NCBI GenBank assembly: GCA_036785705.1
Contig: JAWUZG010000973.1
Span: forward strand, 42,980-106,979
Length of the DNA: 64,000 nt
DNA from: Acanthornis magna
Lineage: Eukaryota > Chordata > Aves > Passeriformes > Acanthizidae
Direction of reading: 5' to 3'
Made by a program: the position numbers and the translations under genes. The notes under the pieces were generated by a model. It saw nothing but the letters and a program-made list of their open reading frames with translations, made no database searches and was not told the DNA's origin. This document shows, one piece after another, positions 42,401 through 54,429 of this stretch (its first letter is position 1; each line of letters begins with the position of its first letter).

Positions 42401-45400
42401 ACGAATCAGAGGAAGAAGCACATCTGTCCTCCAACCATTCTCTTTAAAATTACTCTAGGATATCAAACTTGGGCATGTGAAGACTGCAAAACAAATAAAA
42501 CTGAATGCTGTATTTAATCTAGTATCTTACATAACTGATCTTTGAATTAGAAGTGAACCTTTTGAAAAGTATATATACTCCTACATTTTAGAATACAATA
42601 AATCATCTGCTAGCTGTCCCTACATGCATTTGGTTGTTACTAGTTTAGAAAAGAGCTTTCAAAATCCAAAGGAAAAAAAACAAATTAAAAAAACCCCTCC
42701 CCAAATCCAAACTACAAGGCAAAAAAAAAATCTATTCCTTCAAGTCATAATAAAATATTGAAACAAAATGTTATCTTACCTTCCAATTTCCTCCTAACAA
42801 TCCTGGATTCAGACTGAAGAGCTGGACAAGCTCATCGGCACCAACTGCTACACTGCTTTCAGTCACGTTAGCAAGACTGTATTCAGCAATCAAGGCAAAT
42901 CGACGAGGTCTTTGGAAAGAACACGCAGAATGCAGGAAAAAGGCTATGTCTCCTTATTCATGTAAAAGTTCAGCCTAATTTCATTTTTAACTGACTGGCT
43001 TAAGTCTGAGCAACAGCACAGGATGAGAATGGTTCTGAAAGCGTTTGGCATGCAGAGCCATAAACTATACATTCAAACAACTACAGTGCACTAGCAGGAT
43101 CTCAACCCCTAACAAGAAAAGAAGCAAAACCACTATATGATCTTCTAAAACACTCTTAAAAAAAAAGAACTTATGTGCTTGCCCAATTTTTCAAAATACC
43201 ACAGAATTACTTTCCAATTCATTTTTGATACTTTATTGGTACTAGATAGAATCACTGAACATTTATCAGTGTCAAGCAAGCTACTAAGGTAAATTTTTCT
43301 TCCACAGAAGCAAAATTCAAAGGAAAGGACCAAATTGCACATATAATAAATTGTTTTTCTTAGAGGAAGCCTTCCTTTTTCAGAATTTTTTTTCTGCCTA
43401 CAATTTTGCCTACAATTAAAGCCATTTAGCTCCAAAACACTCCTAAATAAAAGTTCATGGACAATCTTATGAACTAATGATGCATTAAAAAGAAAGAGCA
43501 GAAAGCAGAGTTTGCATTACCTATTCAGAATGAAGAAAGAAGTCTTTCTCAAACCCTTTTCCAACTTAGGCTTTTATCATATCCAAAACAGTTCCTAGAT
43601 TTCCCAGCAGTATCACTGTAGTATCACCAGGGATGGAGCATCCACGACCTCCCCACACAACCTGCTCTAGTGTCTCACCACCCTCACAGTAAAAAGCTTC
43701 TTCCTAATCAACCTCAACCCTTTCCATCTTTAAGTCAATCAGGCTCATATTAATACAGGAACATTCCTAAACTCCCTGCACTACTGCCTTACGGTCTTAA
43801 CACGGATATATTGAAATTGGTGAAACCACTCCTTTCATCTATATTCACAATCTCTAAAAACTTACAGTTCTGTGAAATAAATACACCAACTGCCTGCAAG
43901 CTTTTATTTTTTTAATAATTTACTACATATGAATCATCATCTTGGTAAAACAACTACATTTCCCACATGATTTGACTGCAAGACTTTTTCAGCTGACTTT
44001 ATACAAAAGCCTTCTTTTGATTTATTTATTTCTCAAGCAAATAGTTTGCTTCTGCTTGAGGAACCAGGTGTTTTGTAGGTGAACAATTCCCTCTTTTCAG
44101 AGCTCTGTGACTAGGGGCTTTGTGTAAGAAGCGTGTAGCTGATACTGCACATACTGTACACATAGACTCCAGATGTGTGCAGAACTCCTTAACAGCAACC
44201 AAACACCTCAAATAGACACTTTTCGTTTCAGTATCTTCTCAGAATATAATGAAAAAAACCTATTGTACACACTTAAGCTAAGAAACAATAGATATGCTGT
44301 GGACTGGTGTTTTTATATGCATGTACTGAAGACTGCACACATAGTTGAACACCAAGTTCCATAAACTCACACGCACACCTATCAGACACAAAATAAATTT
44401 TAACAACATAGATTACCTGACTGTAGCCACATAAATATTGATGACATTTTCCAAGCTAAGTTTCTCACAATAAATTCTCCTAGATTTACATGTTTCTTTC
44501 ATGCTCATTTGTGTCTATGCCTTAAACCCAGCTTTCCAAGTCAGGACCTCTCAGCCTGAATATCACATGCCAGTACCTACATTAACCTATGAATTAATGC
44601 CATAGCTTGTTGGATTATGCTATTTGCTGCCTTTTCAGGTGTGGCAACCTGGTTCAGGAACGGCACGGCGGCCAACCCCCAGCCGCTCGGGCCATCAGCT
44701 CACAGACACCAATGTGGTGGACGGCAAATGGCATTTATTGGTGATTAGCACCGCATTATATAACTTTGGTTTACAATGTCACACCCATCTGCTTACATCA
44801 TAAACTAAACACTATTGGCTACCTGGGGAGGGGTCCTATCTTTCCGTACAGCACGACATCTTCCGACCGCCAGACCCTACCTACCCACAGCTATTTCTTG
44901 CTAAAAAGCTCTACCAATGAAGAGAAGAATATAGGAAGAAATACTACAGGGAGGCTTTCTAACAACGAGTTAACTTGTTGAGTCAAACCAATGTCAGACA
45001 GCTCCTACAGACACATTATCCACCAGTCACACCCAAAAAATCTTCAAAAATCCTCAGTTAAAACTCACCCCTTCTTTTTGGGAGGTCTGCCCAGAGGAGG
45101 AAGCAATGGTGTAACTCCATACAGTTTTAGGGTTGACAGGATGTCTAAGCACAGCCAGTCTCTACCATACCAAAGCACGGTAACTGATGTGTCCTTAAAC
45201 GATAGCTTTGGCTTCTCCATTACATGTTCTTTTCCATTTTTGTCCTTCAGAGCAATTACCCAACTCAAGCCAGAGACACTGTTATTTAGGAATTGAGAGG
45301 GGAGAGGGGTGTTTAAAACAAAATTCCCAAAGTGACAACAGTTAAACTATGCTTTCAACAGTTTTATATTTCTACTAACTGCTACTTATGTTCCTCAGTT

Positions 45401-48400
45401 TCAGCAATTTCTAGATTATCATCGCATCTTCCCATTTTATAGCTCTATTTCTATAGCCCCAAGCCATTAATATTTTGTACATTCTTCTCAAGTAAATCTC
45501 TTTGTGACAAGGCATTGCTTACTTCATAGCTTCTTTGCTCACAAATGGAAGACCTGTATAAGGATCTAGAGGTTTAGCGAGAAGCATTACTCTTGTTTTG
45601 AAGGCAGATGTCTGTTTGAAGATGGATTCATTCTTCCAGTACCCAGGGTTCTTATCATGTAGAGCATCACAGCCCAAAGAAACAGTTTCTGGTTGTTTAG
45701 GCTTCGTTTTCCACATTGTCCATTTTGGTTGCAAAGCACTGGAATAGAGTTTCAGCCAAAGTCCACTGAAAATAAAAATAGAATGAAGAGGAATAAATTT
45801 CAAGAACAGTCACTCAATTTTTATACACACATCTCAGCTACCACCAAGCTGAAATGTTAGCACAATGTTAGCATAATGTTAGCACAAAAACAGTCTTGCC
45901 TGCCTTCTTCAAAATATGGGATCCAGGATGAAGCTCAGCGACAGCAGAGCCATAGTCAGCAATGGAAGTGAAAACTGATAAAGGTTAAGCAGTAAATTTT
46001 GAAAATACCACCCCAAAACAATGATGCATCCTCCTCACAGAAGATCAGCTAGTGGAGAAAGTGTTTTAATACCTTTTATTCAACAAAGGTAATCTGTACA
46101 CTTCAAGTTTCTCACACAGATACAGCAGAAAGTGGGGTGAAGGAGGACAATCAGATTCACACCTTTGCTTGGTGTTACCAGAGTCACGTCAATCCCTTCT
46201 TCACTCTTTGGAAAAGCTCAGAGAAGACATGACTTTCTGAAGACAAAGAAACACGTGACAGTAATGATGGGTTCATCTCCTTCACGCCAGGAAAACTAGG
46301 AGGTCACATTTCAGCCCTCTAGGACATTCAGTATCTCTAGGACAGTTCATGGAATATTGAATACAGGAACCGACAAGAATTCAAACAATAATCTGTGAAT
46401 GCAGGTTTCCAGTAAGTTTTCTAATTTTAAAGTGCCAGACATACACTTTACATAACTGCACTAAAAAAAATTAATGGGAAGGGCAACAAATTCTCAAGAG
46501 ACATTTTCTACCATTAATTGGCAAGACTACCTTTACCAATCCTCACTCATCCCCAGGCAAACTTACGCTGCTATGCTTTGTATTGCATTTTGCCCTCTCC
46601 TGAAAGCATTCAAGGACTAAATCCATCCCACATTGCCTCCTACCCACAACAAAGATATCAGACACTTCTCTTTTAAGACCAGGAAAGGCAACCAAGTTAC
46701 CAGATAGCATAAAACATTTCTGATGGAGAGGGGAAGTTCTTTTTTAACCCCAAAGCGGTTTAGAACTGTCCGGCAATGTAAACAAAGGAGAGATGCGCTT
46801 GACATACAATCATTGGGGGAAATTGAGCTATCATCCAACTGGTCCTAATCAGCCTAAAAAGTCCAGTAAAATAACCTGCTATGAAAGTCTCCTGTTAACT
46901 AGAAACCCCTCCCCAACTCCCCCTCCCCTCCATCCTTTCTTTCTTGGAGAGACATACTCCACATTTTACTCTATGATGCTGAAAAGACAGGGCTTAGCAG
47001 TAGGCATTTCCTGCATTTTGAAGTTACAGATTCAGGCAATTTAGCTGACTGAAGACAGACTAATCACAAATACCTACCATCCTTGTCCTCACTCTCAGTT
47101 ATATATTGCTTCTTCCTTTCCAAAAACAGTGCTGTGCAACCAAAGAAATTAGTTCAAGCTCAAAAATTCAGTTAGGGTAGGGAGACAGAGGAGAAAACGA
47201 ACGAGGACCTGGAATCACAAATGTTTAGGAAAGTAACACTGCCCTTTCATCCTCAAGTCCCATTTGTGCACATTTTCTAATCTCTGTTGAGAGTAGAAAA
47301 TGGAAGCAGACATCATCGAGATGGAGGCAAATAAATCATCCTGCCCTGAGCAGCCACAGTGATTTCATCCTGCCTTACCACCCTGAAGTGGAAAATGCAT
47401 ACTAAGATAATTTGTGTCAACTGTGCAATTTTTATCTACACTGACCTGCTGACAATCTCAAAACATACATCTGGATTACAGTCTTCCCTTTAAATTCATC
47501 GGTTCTAAAGGTGTCAAAGCCAATGTAAACCAATTGACTGTATAAGTTTTGGCAAATAAGGGAAAATGGATTCATACTGGATGCAGCAACTTCCTATACA
47601 GGAAGACATTTTCTCATTCAAACAACACTAATGCAGTACAATCCTAGAAAATCAAAGGATACTCAGACATCCTAGTTATCACATATCAACCCGGGTCTCT
47701 CCTCCTTTTCCTTTCACAAGATTATCCTGATACCGGTAGGAGCAATTGGTGTACTCTGTATAAGCAATCCTTAGACAAAAAGTGTCAGTATTTATCTTCA
47801 TCTCTTTGGTTTCAATTTAGAAATCACCAAAATTTGACCAACAGAGCAACAGATAAAAACCACTAGTGAATCATTTGATTGAATCAACCCCTCTACAAAA
47901 ACCTGATGAAAGAACTAAATAAGCAGAACTTCAAAATGATGAAAGCTATGACCATTCCACAAAGCTACTGGTGACACACAACTAAGGATCACTTGAGCAG
48001 AAAAGTTTGTGCAGGTGCATGTGAATACAAACAAATATATGCAAGTTTTAAAACAAAAAAAAAGTGCTAATAGCAACATTTCAAAGCACCGTATTTAGTT
48101 TTTGCCTCATAACTCCCATTAAACAACAGGGCTTGCACAGCTAGAATTCCATGCAACACATCCTGTGGACTACGCAGTGCAATTTCGGCAGAGTAACTGC
48201 ACACAGGTACAAGCATCAGTGCTCTGGCATCGGAGAAACTAAATTAGAAAGACTCATAACTCAGGTAACTACAACTGGGGCATGACTGAAACCTTCCCTC
48301 TTCCTTACTTGTCACTGGCCAGGTCATAGAAGCGCTTATTCACACAACCGGCAGACAACAGGGACACAGGATCCAAATAGGAAAATACCTTCAGCAGCAT

Positions 48401-51400
48401 TTCTGATGGCATGCTGGGAAACAAGAGAGGAATACTGTTACACTTGCCGGCAAACTCCGGAAACTGCAATGGCAGAGAATTTTAATTTCAAACCAGAGAA
48501 AAACAGAAAAGGTGGAAACCAGCAGCTTGTAAATAGATGAATCAAAAATCACCTGAAGAGGAATCAAAAGTCACCTGAAGAGTTAAACTGGAATTTGGGT
48601 TCTATTTTCAGTCTCCAGTATGTGGCATTTGCCTAAAACAATTAATCAAAACTTATTCAAGTGGCATAGCACTATTACATGAAAAGTTATGGGTTTGCCT
48701 TTTCATTAAACTTTGTTAACTTGAAACCCAGTTTGACATGAAACTACCTCATTTAGCTTCAGTTTCTTATTGCTCGTACTGTGACTTTAACATTTATTCC
48801 ACAACGACCAGCTTTTCCAAAACTGCAGATATATTCACTCTCCCTCTTGACTGTGGTGTCCCATCTCAAGATGCACCAGGACAGAAATGATCATGCTCTA
48901 CCTCATCATAATCTTCAAACGCTATGTGCTCAGGGGTCTCGCACAATTCTCATTTATGTCAAAAGAAAGATGTGAACTTCAAAGCAAGAGCCAAGTGGCA
49001 TCCTGAAAATGTCAATGTCTCTGTGCATCTGGAAAGCTTTGGAAAATGAAAGCGCCAGTCTAAGCCTGACAAGCAGAACATACCCTGGAGATGAGCCAAC
49101 ATGGTTTTTGTATTAACAGATAGAAACCTCGTACCATTTGAGCAGTACCTTGTAACTACACAGAGTTTAAAATACATGGATTTTATACTTTGATTTTCTC
49201 GAGCGTTGATTACGGTCAAATCACTGCTGAAAATACAAGGTGCTGTGAAAGTCAACACCCCAGGTGTGGCTCTCGTCCTTTTACTACTGTTATTTGCAAC
49301 ACTTGATTTATAACATTATTTCAGAAGCAGAGAGCTTTAAAGAGTAGCATGATAATGCCAATACCTCAATGTTTGTATTACATTCAGAATCTTAGTTGCA
49401 TAAACATAGAGACAATGTGCCAAAACTTTCAACGTGCCAATACTTCCATTCTTCCACTCTTACTCCTTGTGTAAAGACATACTCACCTCTCAATGCACGC
49501 ATTTGGTTTTGGTTTTATGGTAGGTGTCGAATACAGACTTTTAATTCCAGCATTTTTGGTCTCAGAGCATTCCCCAGGCCTGGCAGCAAAGGTCCTTAAC
49601 CTAGCTGTAAGAAAGAAAAGCTGTTAAGAGTCACATATCGACAAAATGAAGAAATACGCATCCTGTGCAAACCTAGACAGAACATTTCAACCAAGGCAAG
49701 ATTCGGGGAATACATCATATGGCAACTCAGTACTAGCAGTTCACTGATTTGAACAACTATGCCCGAGTTAAAATACCTGGCATCAGGAAGATTCAGATTT
49801 AAACTCACAGCTGTCATTCCTGTGATTCATCTCTCACAGTGGTCAGAAGGGAACAGTGTCACTCCCCCAAATCACTTTGAATCCAGCAGAGATCTGTTAC
49901 CTTTAGACAGCTGCACCACTGTGGCCACCACAACCAACCTCAACACAGGCCCCTGCAGCAAGTCAAACTCACTGATTAATCCTCTTTTTTACAGCATTAC
50001 TCTAGAGATGTTTTTGAGCCATCCAACTTTACTAAGCTATTAAAAGATACCAAATACCTTGAAACTTCCTCAAAAACTGTTGAGGTTCAAAAAGAGTTTC
50101 CTTGAATACATAACAGAATCATACATGAAACAAAGTTGAAGTCTCATTTCAGATCTTCCCCAGCTAAAATACTCAAAATCTGAGAGATAAGCGTTATTTC
50201 CACAGGCAAACGGATATCAATGTTTTTATAGCTCATCAGTGTTGCAAAATGTGGAATATGTAAAATTTTCTTAAGAAATTATGTTCTTTGATGTTTGATC
50301 TTTGTGTACTTTCAAGCCTAAACAGCTTGGAAAGGAGATTCAATCCATGAAAACAGAGAGCAGCTCGGGGATGTCCAGATGCTAGAAAGACAAATTATTT
50401 GGTGGTAGAATTGCTTTGTTAAGGTTTAGGGCTTGGCATGCTTCAATAAATTCACACCTAGGGGGAGGTTAACAAAGCTTGGGAAGAAGGATGCCCACGG
50501 ACGGTGCACACAACAAATGCAGATTTACAGGCCACACGAACACCTGGAAGAACTCCCAAGATAAGGGAAAAACTTCTAAAACCAACTCCTGAAATCAGCT
50601 CCAACTTCCCGAAGTGTGAACTTGCAACCACTGACCCAAGAAACCCAGTGACACAAAAGAAGAGAAAGAGCATGTGGACTAACTAGCATGAGAAGCAAGA
50701 GAATCATTAAACAATGGAAGACAGAATACTAACTAATCAGAAAGTTATGTAAGTTGTAGCCAATAAAAATGAATTTTTTCCTTTGGTAAATTGTATGAGA
50801 TAGTAAAAAGCTTTGATAGTTGGTGTGCTGGCTTTGTAGGATTTGCCACCCAGCACCCCCTCTGTGCAGAACTGTAAATATTTGGTAAAATACCTCAGCT
50901 CTGTGTGTGGACTGGCCTCTGGCACAGCAGCGTGAAAGAACCTATTTTGGCAACATTAGCACATCACAGTTTGGAGAGAGAAGAAAGGAACTTTGCATAT
51001 TTCTAGCACAAATTCTTACAATCCAACTGGTCACATATTTTCCCAAGTTTTCTGCTAGGAAGGACTTTGTAGGCTGTAATTGCAAATACTGTCATGAATC
51101 CACATAAAAATATGGAGATAGAGTTTCAATTGTAAATCAAATCCTTATGCTTCATACCCACTGATGCCACCGAGCAGACAGAGCTCCCCATTCTCTGCAT
51201 TATTGATGTTTTAAGTTGCCAGCAGACTTTGCAACACCTGCTCAAATCAGCTCTGGGTTTCTAGGCAACCAATCAATATGGGGGCAAAACACCTAATTGT
51301 GAAGTATTTGGGTACCATGTACCTTTAATGCACACTGCTCTTGGTTTAAGATTCATTTAGGCTCAAAGAAAAACAGAATCGAAAGAAATTAACAACTCTG

Positions 51401-53401
51401 GTCTACACTGTCAACTGTGCTATGTAAAAAACAAAAAACAAAACAAAACAAAGAAAAAACAACCAAGAAAACAACAAAACAACAAAACAAAACAAAAGCC
51501 AAACAAATGACAAACAAATAAACAAAACCCAAAAACCCCCAGATACAAAAAACAAAACCAAAAAAAACAGAAAAAAAAAAAAAACCACAAAAAAAAACCA
51601 AAACAAAAAAAAAAACAACCCACCAAAACAACCAAGACATTTTAGTGTGAATTGTTATAAACATAACAAAAAGACATGCACATTTCAGCTTGGGTGCCAG
51701 CCACTGATAGACCAACTAAATTAACAACTACAAAACAGTAGCCATATAACAAACACAACCTGGTGCTCAAACAAGGGTTTTATTCATGCATCATTATCAA
51801 GAAGTACACTTAGATGATAAGGCACCAACAAACTGTATTTTTCAAAAGCCATTAAAGGGATTTAGAGACCCAAGCTGTGTTCAACAGCAGCAGAGCTCTC
51901 ACTTCTGGACGCTCCAGGGCAGCAAATCCCAGGCTGTTCTGCTCTGAATCCATGCTGAAAGCAGAGAGTGTGGGCACACTCTACAGGGACACAACTCCAC
52001 AGACTTCAGGCACAGCAGTAACTCAGATAACAAGCTGGATTTTGGATTTTAAAACCCACTACCTTAGACAAGCATAACCTGCATTGCCTCTATTCAGTCC
52101 TCCTTGCTCATTTGAACCACTGCCCCCTCTTCTTCACTCCAGGGAGAAATACCTGAGAAAAGAAAAATTTGGCCCACACATGCCTTGAAAACTTTAATGC
52201 AATATCTATTCCTTTTGTAAGCTGCAGTTAAAAAAAAAAAAAAAAAAAAAAAAGCTGAACTTTTGCATCTTCCAAAAAAAAATATTCTCAAGATGTGAAG
52301 AAACAAACAGCAAACCCAATCCACAAATTACTTTTCAAGTACTGTGTGTGCTAAGATTTTAAATTAGCATTAACAAAATGCTTTTACATTGCACTGACAA
52401 AGCTTGGGCAGATAAGCCTAAGAGAAAAGTCAATGAGAGCTGTTACATCCCCTCTTTAGACTTCTAGAACAACTGAGAGGCTCTTACTTAAGAAGCACAA
52501 CTTCAATTGCTTTTTCATTAGCTTTCAACCTGTGGGGCTCAGTTTTGTACCAATAGTTTCACTTTCACACCCCATAATATTTGCAATGTGCCTTGGTTTT
52601 TTCATGGTCAGCAAACAATTGTCTTTCAAGTAACATTTCAAACCATGTAGCTAAAGTTTCAAGTAGTGAAAAACCTGTCACCTCCAAATGTTAAAATATA
52701 CCTGCGGATAAACAGAAATGACAATAATAGTCTGACATGGGTTGGTTGGGTTTTGTTTTTTTTTTTTCCCCTCAGCTAACAATTTCAGTCTCATTAAAAG
52801 GTGGATATTACCCCAATCCATTTACAGGTTAAAAAGAAGAAAAAAAAACCCAAAACAACAAGGAATGGAACTGCTATGAAACCCAAGGTTGTACAAATGG
52901 GTTAGCAGAAAAATCTGCCTTCTAAACTCTGCCTCTAAGATTGACACTTTAAAATTTGGAAGCCAAACCTGTACTGTAAGAATTAAGGTAATCACACCTT
53001 CCATAGTGAAAACCTCCTATTTATTACAAAGGCCCGACTGCCCTGAACAGAGTAGCCACTGAACTAACCTGTACTTTGTGGATGCTCATTACAGTACCTC
53101 CTCCAAGCTGAAGGACATAGCGAAGGTTAAGCCCTCCTTTCCCAGGCACAAAAAGGTGTTAAACCCAGGCCTCCCTGCTCCTGCGTTTTCCCATTCCGAG
53201 GTCACCTCCATAGGGCCAGGGAGAGCAGAGCACCACGGCCACGAAGGTGTGTACACGACCACAGCCGTGAAGAGTTTAGAGCTAGAAACCAGGCTGCTGG
53301 AGCAGAGGAACCTGAGGGAAACCACCACAGCAGCCTCCCCGGCCGAGGGCAGAAGGCCCCGCTCGGCACGGCCCTGCTCACCTGCCGCCGCCTGTCGCCA
53401 T
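39324..53401 (-). CDS. FBXO15: F-box only protein 15 gene, eight coding exons (3' end not found)
   Basis: FBXO15 is a substrate-receptor subunit of SCF (SKP1-CUL1-F-box) E3 ubiquitin ligases; mouse Fbx15 is a known Oct3/4-Sox2 target in embryonic stem cells. Eight minus-strand exons (53382-53401, 49487-49600, 48309-48413, 45523-45765, 45069-45278, 42780-42909, 40439-40521, 39324-39469) join without a stop and with matching phases, giving about 350 codons. The F-box is in exon 3 (MPSEMLLKVFSYLD...). Later exons carry family landmarks such as DPYTGLP, DTSVTVLWYG, GLHHYSLHRDLH and YLCGTF. All introns begin GT and end AG. Human FBXO15 has roughly 100 further C-terminal residues; only a possible fragment of these was seen, at 38318-38427. 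The gene is probably functional because eight exons keep frame, but the missing 3' end leaves this open. TIMM21, the usual divergent neighbour in mammals, is not visible upstream. Confidence 0.93.
40439..40521 (-). CDS. FBXO15: FBXO15 coding exon 7
   Basis: 83 nt with acceptor AATTTTTCAG and donor GTTGT|GTAAGC. It encodes DTNEIAFVMASLHYNQLLE then RSILGSAV. It fills the exact protein gap between exons 6 and 8 (human ELAFVMANLHFHHLVERS-like) and has the phase needed by both neighbours. It is too short to show as a long open frame and was found by motif and phase. Confidence 0.9.
40522..42779 (-). other. FBXO15: FBXO15 intron 6
   Basis: AT-rich intron without recognised repeats. The small open frames at 41525-41755 and 42008-42238 lack splice support. 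Confidence 0.6.
42780..42909 (-). CDS. FBXO15: FBXO15 coding exon 6
   Basis: 130 nt with acceptor TTTCCAAAG and donor TGGAAG|GTAAGA. It encodes PRRFALIAEYSLANVTES, then VAVGADELVQLFSLNPGLLG and GNWK, and ends in phase 0. It matches the human segment with IAKYNLSHLT and HPGLLVGVWK. Confidence 0.93.
43612..43745 (-). mobile_element. Old CR1 fragment in FBXO15 intron 5
   Basis: Reverse-oriented remnants such as GGGATGGAGCATCCACGACC, CTAGTGTCTCACCACCCTCA and AGTAAAAAGCTTCTTCCTAA match the CR1 3' region with many changes. Confidence 0.8.
44639..45000 (-). mobile_element. LTR of an endogenous retrovirus in FBXO15 intron 5 (right edge approximate)
   Basis: Read on the minus strand it has the order of an LTR: a TATA box (complement of 44757-44764, TTATATAA), about 20 bases later AATAAA (complement of 44734-44739), a GC-rich U5, and an end in GGTTGCCACA at 44639. 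The right boundary is not sharp. No internal retroviral genes flank it, so it looks like a solo LTR. It inserted a short distance downstream of the exon 5 donor. Confidence 0.7.
45069..45278 (-). CDS. FBXO15: FBXO15 coding exon 5
   Basis: 210 nt with acceptor AATAACAG and donor AAGGG|GTGAGT. It encodes LSWVIALKDKNGKEHVMEK, then KDTSVTVLWYGRDWLCL and LSTLKLYGVTPLLP. The same motif order is found in mammalian FBXO15. An LTR-derived element lies very close downstream of the donor. Confidence 0.95.
45523..45765 (-). CDS. FBXO15: FBXO15 coding exon 4
   Basis: 243 nt with acceptor ATTTTCAG and donor ATGAA|GTAAGC. It encodes GLWLKLYSS, then a Trp/Lys-rich stretch, NPGYWKNESIFKQ and AKPLDPYTGLPFVSKEAM. 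YWK and NPYTGLP-like motifs mark this exon in mammalian FBXO15. Confidence 0.95.
45766..48308 (-). other. FBXO15: FBXO15 intron 3
   Basis: No repeat family or additional exon recognised. Confidence 0.6.
48309..48413 (-). CDS. FBXO15: FBXO15 exon 3, the F-box
   Basis: 105 nt encoding MPSEMLLKVFSYLD, then PVSLLSAGCVNKRFYDLASD. It fits the F-box pattern (LPxE, IFSYLDP, AxVxKxWxxLAxD) that binds SKP1. The acceptor is TTTCCCAG and the donor ACAA|GTAAGG. The final AA joins the T of exon 4 to give Asn, making SDNGLWLKLYSS as in the family. Confidence 0.95.
49487..49600 (-). CDS. FBXO15: FBXO15 coding exon 2
   Basis: 114 nt, 1+37 codons+2. It encodes a basic, low-complexity N-terminal linker (LRTFAARPGECSE ... 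KPKPNACIE) that is open throughout and ends at GAGAG|GTGAGT. To stay in frame with exon 1 the acceptor must be the CTAG at 49601-49604. The CAG four bases earlier would put a TAG stop immediately after the junction. The linker is poorly conserved in the family, so support comes from splice sites and phase more than from similarity. Confidence 0.75.
50417..50965 (+). mobile_element. LTR-like element in FBXO15 intron 1 (edges approximate)
   Basis: The segment has U3-like sequence with a CCAAT-like motif (GTAGCCAATAAAAATG near 50757), then a run like an avian retroviral R/U5: GTGCTGGCTTTGTAGG, CACCCAGCACCCCC, TGTGCAGAAC and TGTGTGTGGA. It ends near GGCACAGCAGCG and TTTTGGCAACA. No retroviral coding region is attached. 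I recognise the style, not the exact family, and the limits are estimates. Confidence 0.5.
51424..51625 (+). repeat. (AAAAC)n-type A-rich repeat
   Basis: Nearly 200 bases of A runs broken by C, within FBXO15 intron 1. It would be a poly(U/G) stretch in the pre-mRNA. Confidence 0.95.
52230..52253 (+). repeat. Poly(A) tract of about 24 bases
   Basis: Uninterrupted A run in FBXO15 intron 1. Confidence 0.95.
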
Positions 53402-53620
53402 GGCCGCGGGCAGCGAAGGGAGGCAAGGACGGAAGGAAGGGAAGGAACGCGCGCTGTCACCGCGGTGGGCAGCGCCTGAGGGGGGCAGGGGCGGCGCCAG
53501 GCCGAGGGAGGCCATGTCCGGCAGGGCTGGGTCGGGGCAGGCGGGGACGGTGCCCGAGCATGGCCGTGTGGGCCACTCGGGAAGGGCTGACGCCCCGCGG
53601 AACCTTCCAGTGACTCAAAG
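53200..53620 (-). promoter_or_regulatory. FBXO15: CpG-rich promoter of FBXO15
   Basis: GC- and CpG-rich DNA surrounds the FBXO15 start codon in an otherwise AT-rich locus. There is no clear TATA box. Long open frames on both strands here (for example 53089-53823 minus) are a by-product of base composition. In mammals this promoter is shared with divergent TIMM21; no TIMM21 exon is seen on the plus strand. Confidence 0.6.
53382..53401 (-). CDS. FBXO15: FBXO15 coding exon 1 (start codon)
   Basis: The start codon (complement of 53399-53401) opens MATGGG and the exon ends in phase 2 at a good donor, CAG|GTGAGC. The human protein also begins MATG with a short glycine/arginine run, which supports this start. 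The exon lies in a CpG-rich stretch suited to a promoter. Confidence 0.85.
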
Positions 53621-53734
53621 GAATCTACTGTTGTAGTCGCTCTTAGGAAGCCGCCTGGCCTTCCTGGCTGCCCTCGCCTGGGACACGAGCCACTGGCCCA
53701 CCAAAGGCTATTGCTGGGGTCTTTCCAGCCTGAG

Positions 53735-54200
53735 TGGAGCTGTTCCCGGCGAGTGGTCAGCTGCAGGCGCCGCTGGTAAAGGAGGCGAGACAAGGCAAAG
53801 AGTTGTGGGAGGGTCTCCCCCATGCTCTCCGTTTATTGTGGGGTCCGGGGGTACGGTATTCGGAAGGGAGAGTGGAGAAGGAGTCCCCAGGGGGCTGTCC
53901 CCAGCCGCCAGTTAAAAAGGGGGAAGGGTACCCAATTGGAGAAGGGACAAGGGGAGGGAACAAGGGTACAGGGGCCAATTACAACATAAGAGGGGAGGGT
54001 ACAGTAGACAGCAACCAATAGTACAGTAAACTTAACAGAAGGTTCGGGAAGAAGGGGAAGGTCCAGAGCCCTGGGCACACCTCCCAACCAGAGCAGGGGC
54101 TGGTCTCATGCCCCTGAGCTGCCATGAGAGGCAGCTGTGGCCAGGGATGGACCAGGGTACATTTCAAAGGTACGTGTGCTATCTTGTGTGTCCAAACACA
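53735..54200 (-). mobile_element. LTR-like element upstream of FBXO15 (edges approximate)
   Basis: On the minus strand, a pyrimidine-rich U3 with a weak TATA-like TTTTTAACTGG leads to AATAAA (complement of 53832-53837), followed by a GC-rich U5-like stretch. Beyond it, sequence near 53690-53715 (complement GTGGGCCAGTGGCTCGTG) resembles the junction next to a retroviral primer-binding site. The family is not recognised and no viral gene is visible. Confidence 0.5.
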
Positions 54201-54429
54201 AGTCTTCTGTCTCCAGCGCTGCATTTTCACAAATAAATCCCAGGCGATTATGGGGAATGCACCCTTCGGTACTTACAGTTTGCCAATTTTTAGCTAGTTT
54301 TATATTAATCTTAGACTAATTAATTTCAATATGTAATTGAGTAATATCCAGGCTAGTCATTTTCCTCATCGGCTCATCTTTCAGCACGTAGGGATAGTCT
54401 GTGTTTTTTCCTGTGTTTTGAAGCACACC

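Noticed and set aside
53402..53640. TIMM21 first exon expected divergent from FBXO15
   Set aside because: The plus-strand frame here (MAAGSEGRQGRKEG...) shows no similarity to TIMM21.
53089..53823. 244-codon minus-strand open frame over the FBXO15 promoter
   Set aside because: CpG-rich composition, overlaps exon 1 in a different frame and runs into an LTR; no domain or family motif.
53089..54230. A complete endogenous retrovirus beside FBXO15
   Set aside because: Only LTR-like sequence is visible; no gag, pol or env reading frame.
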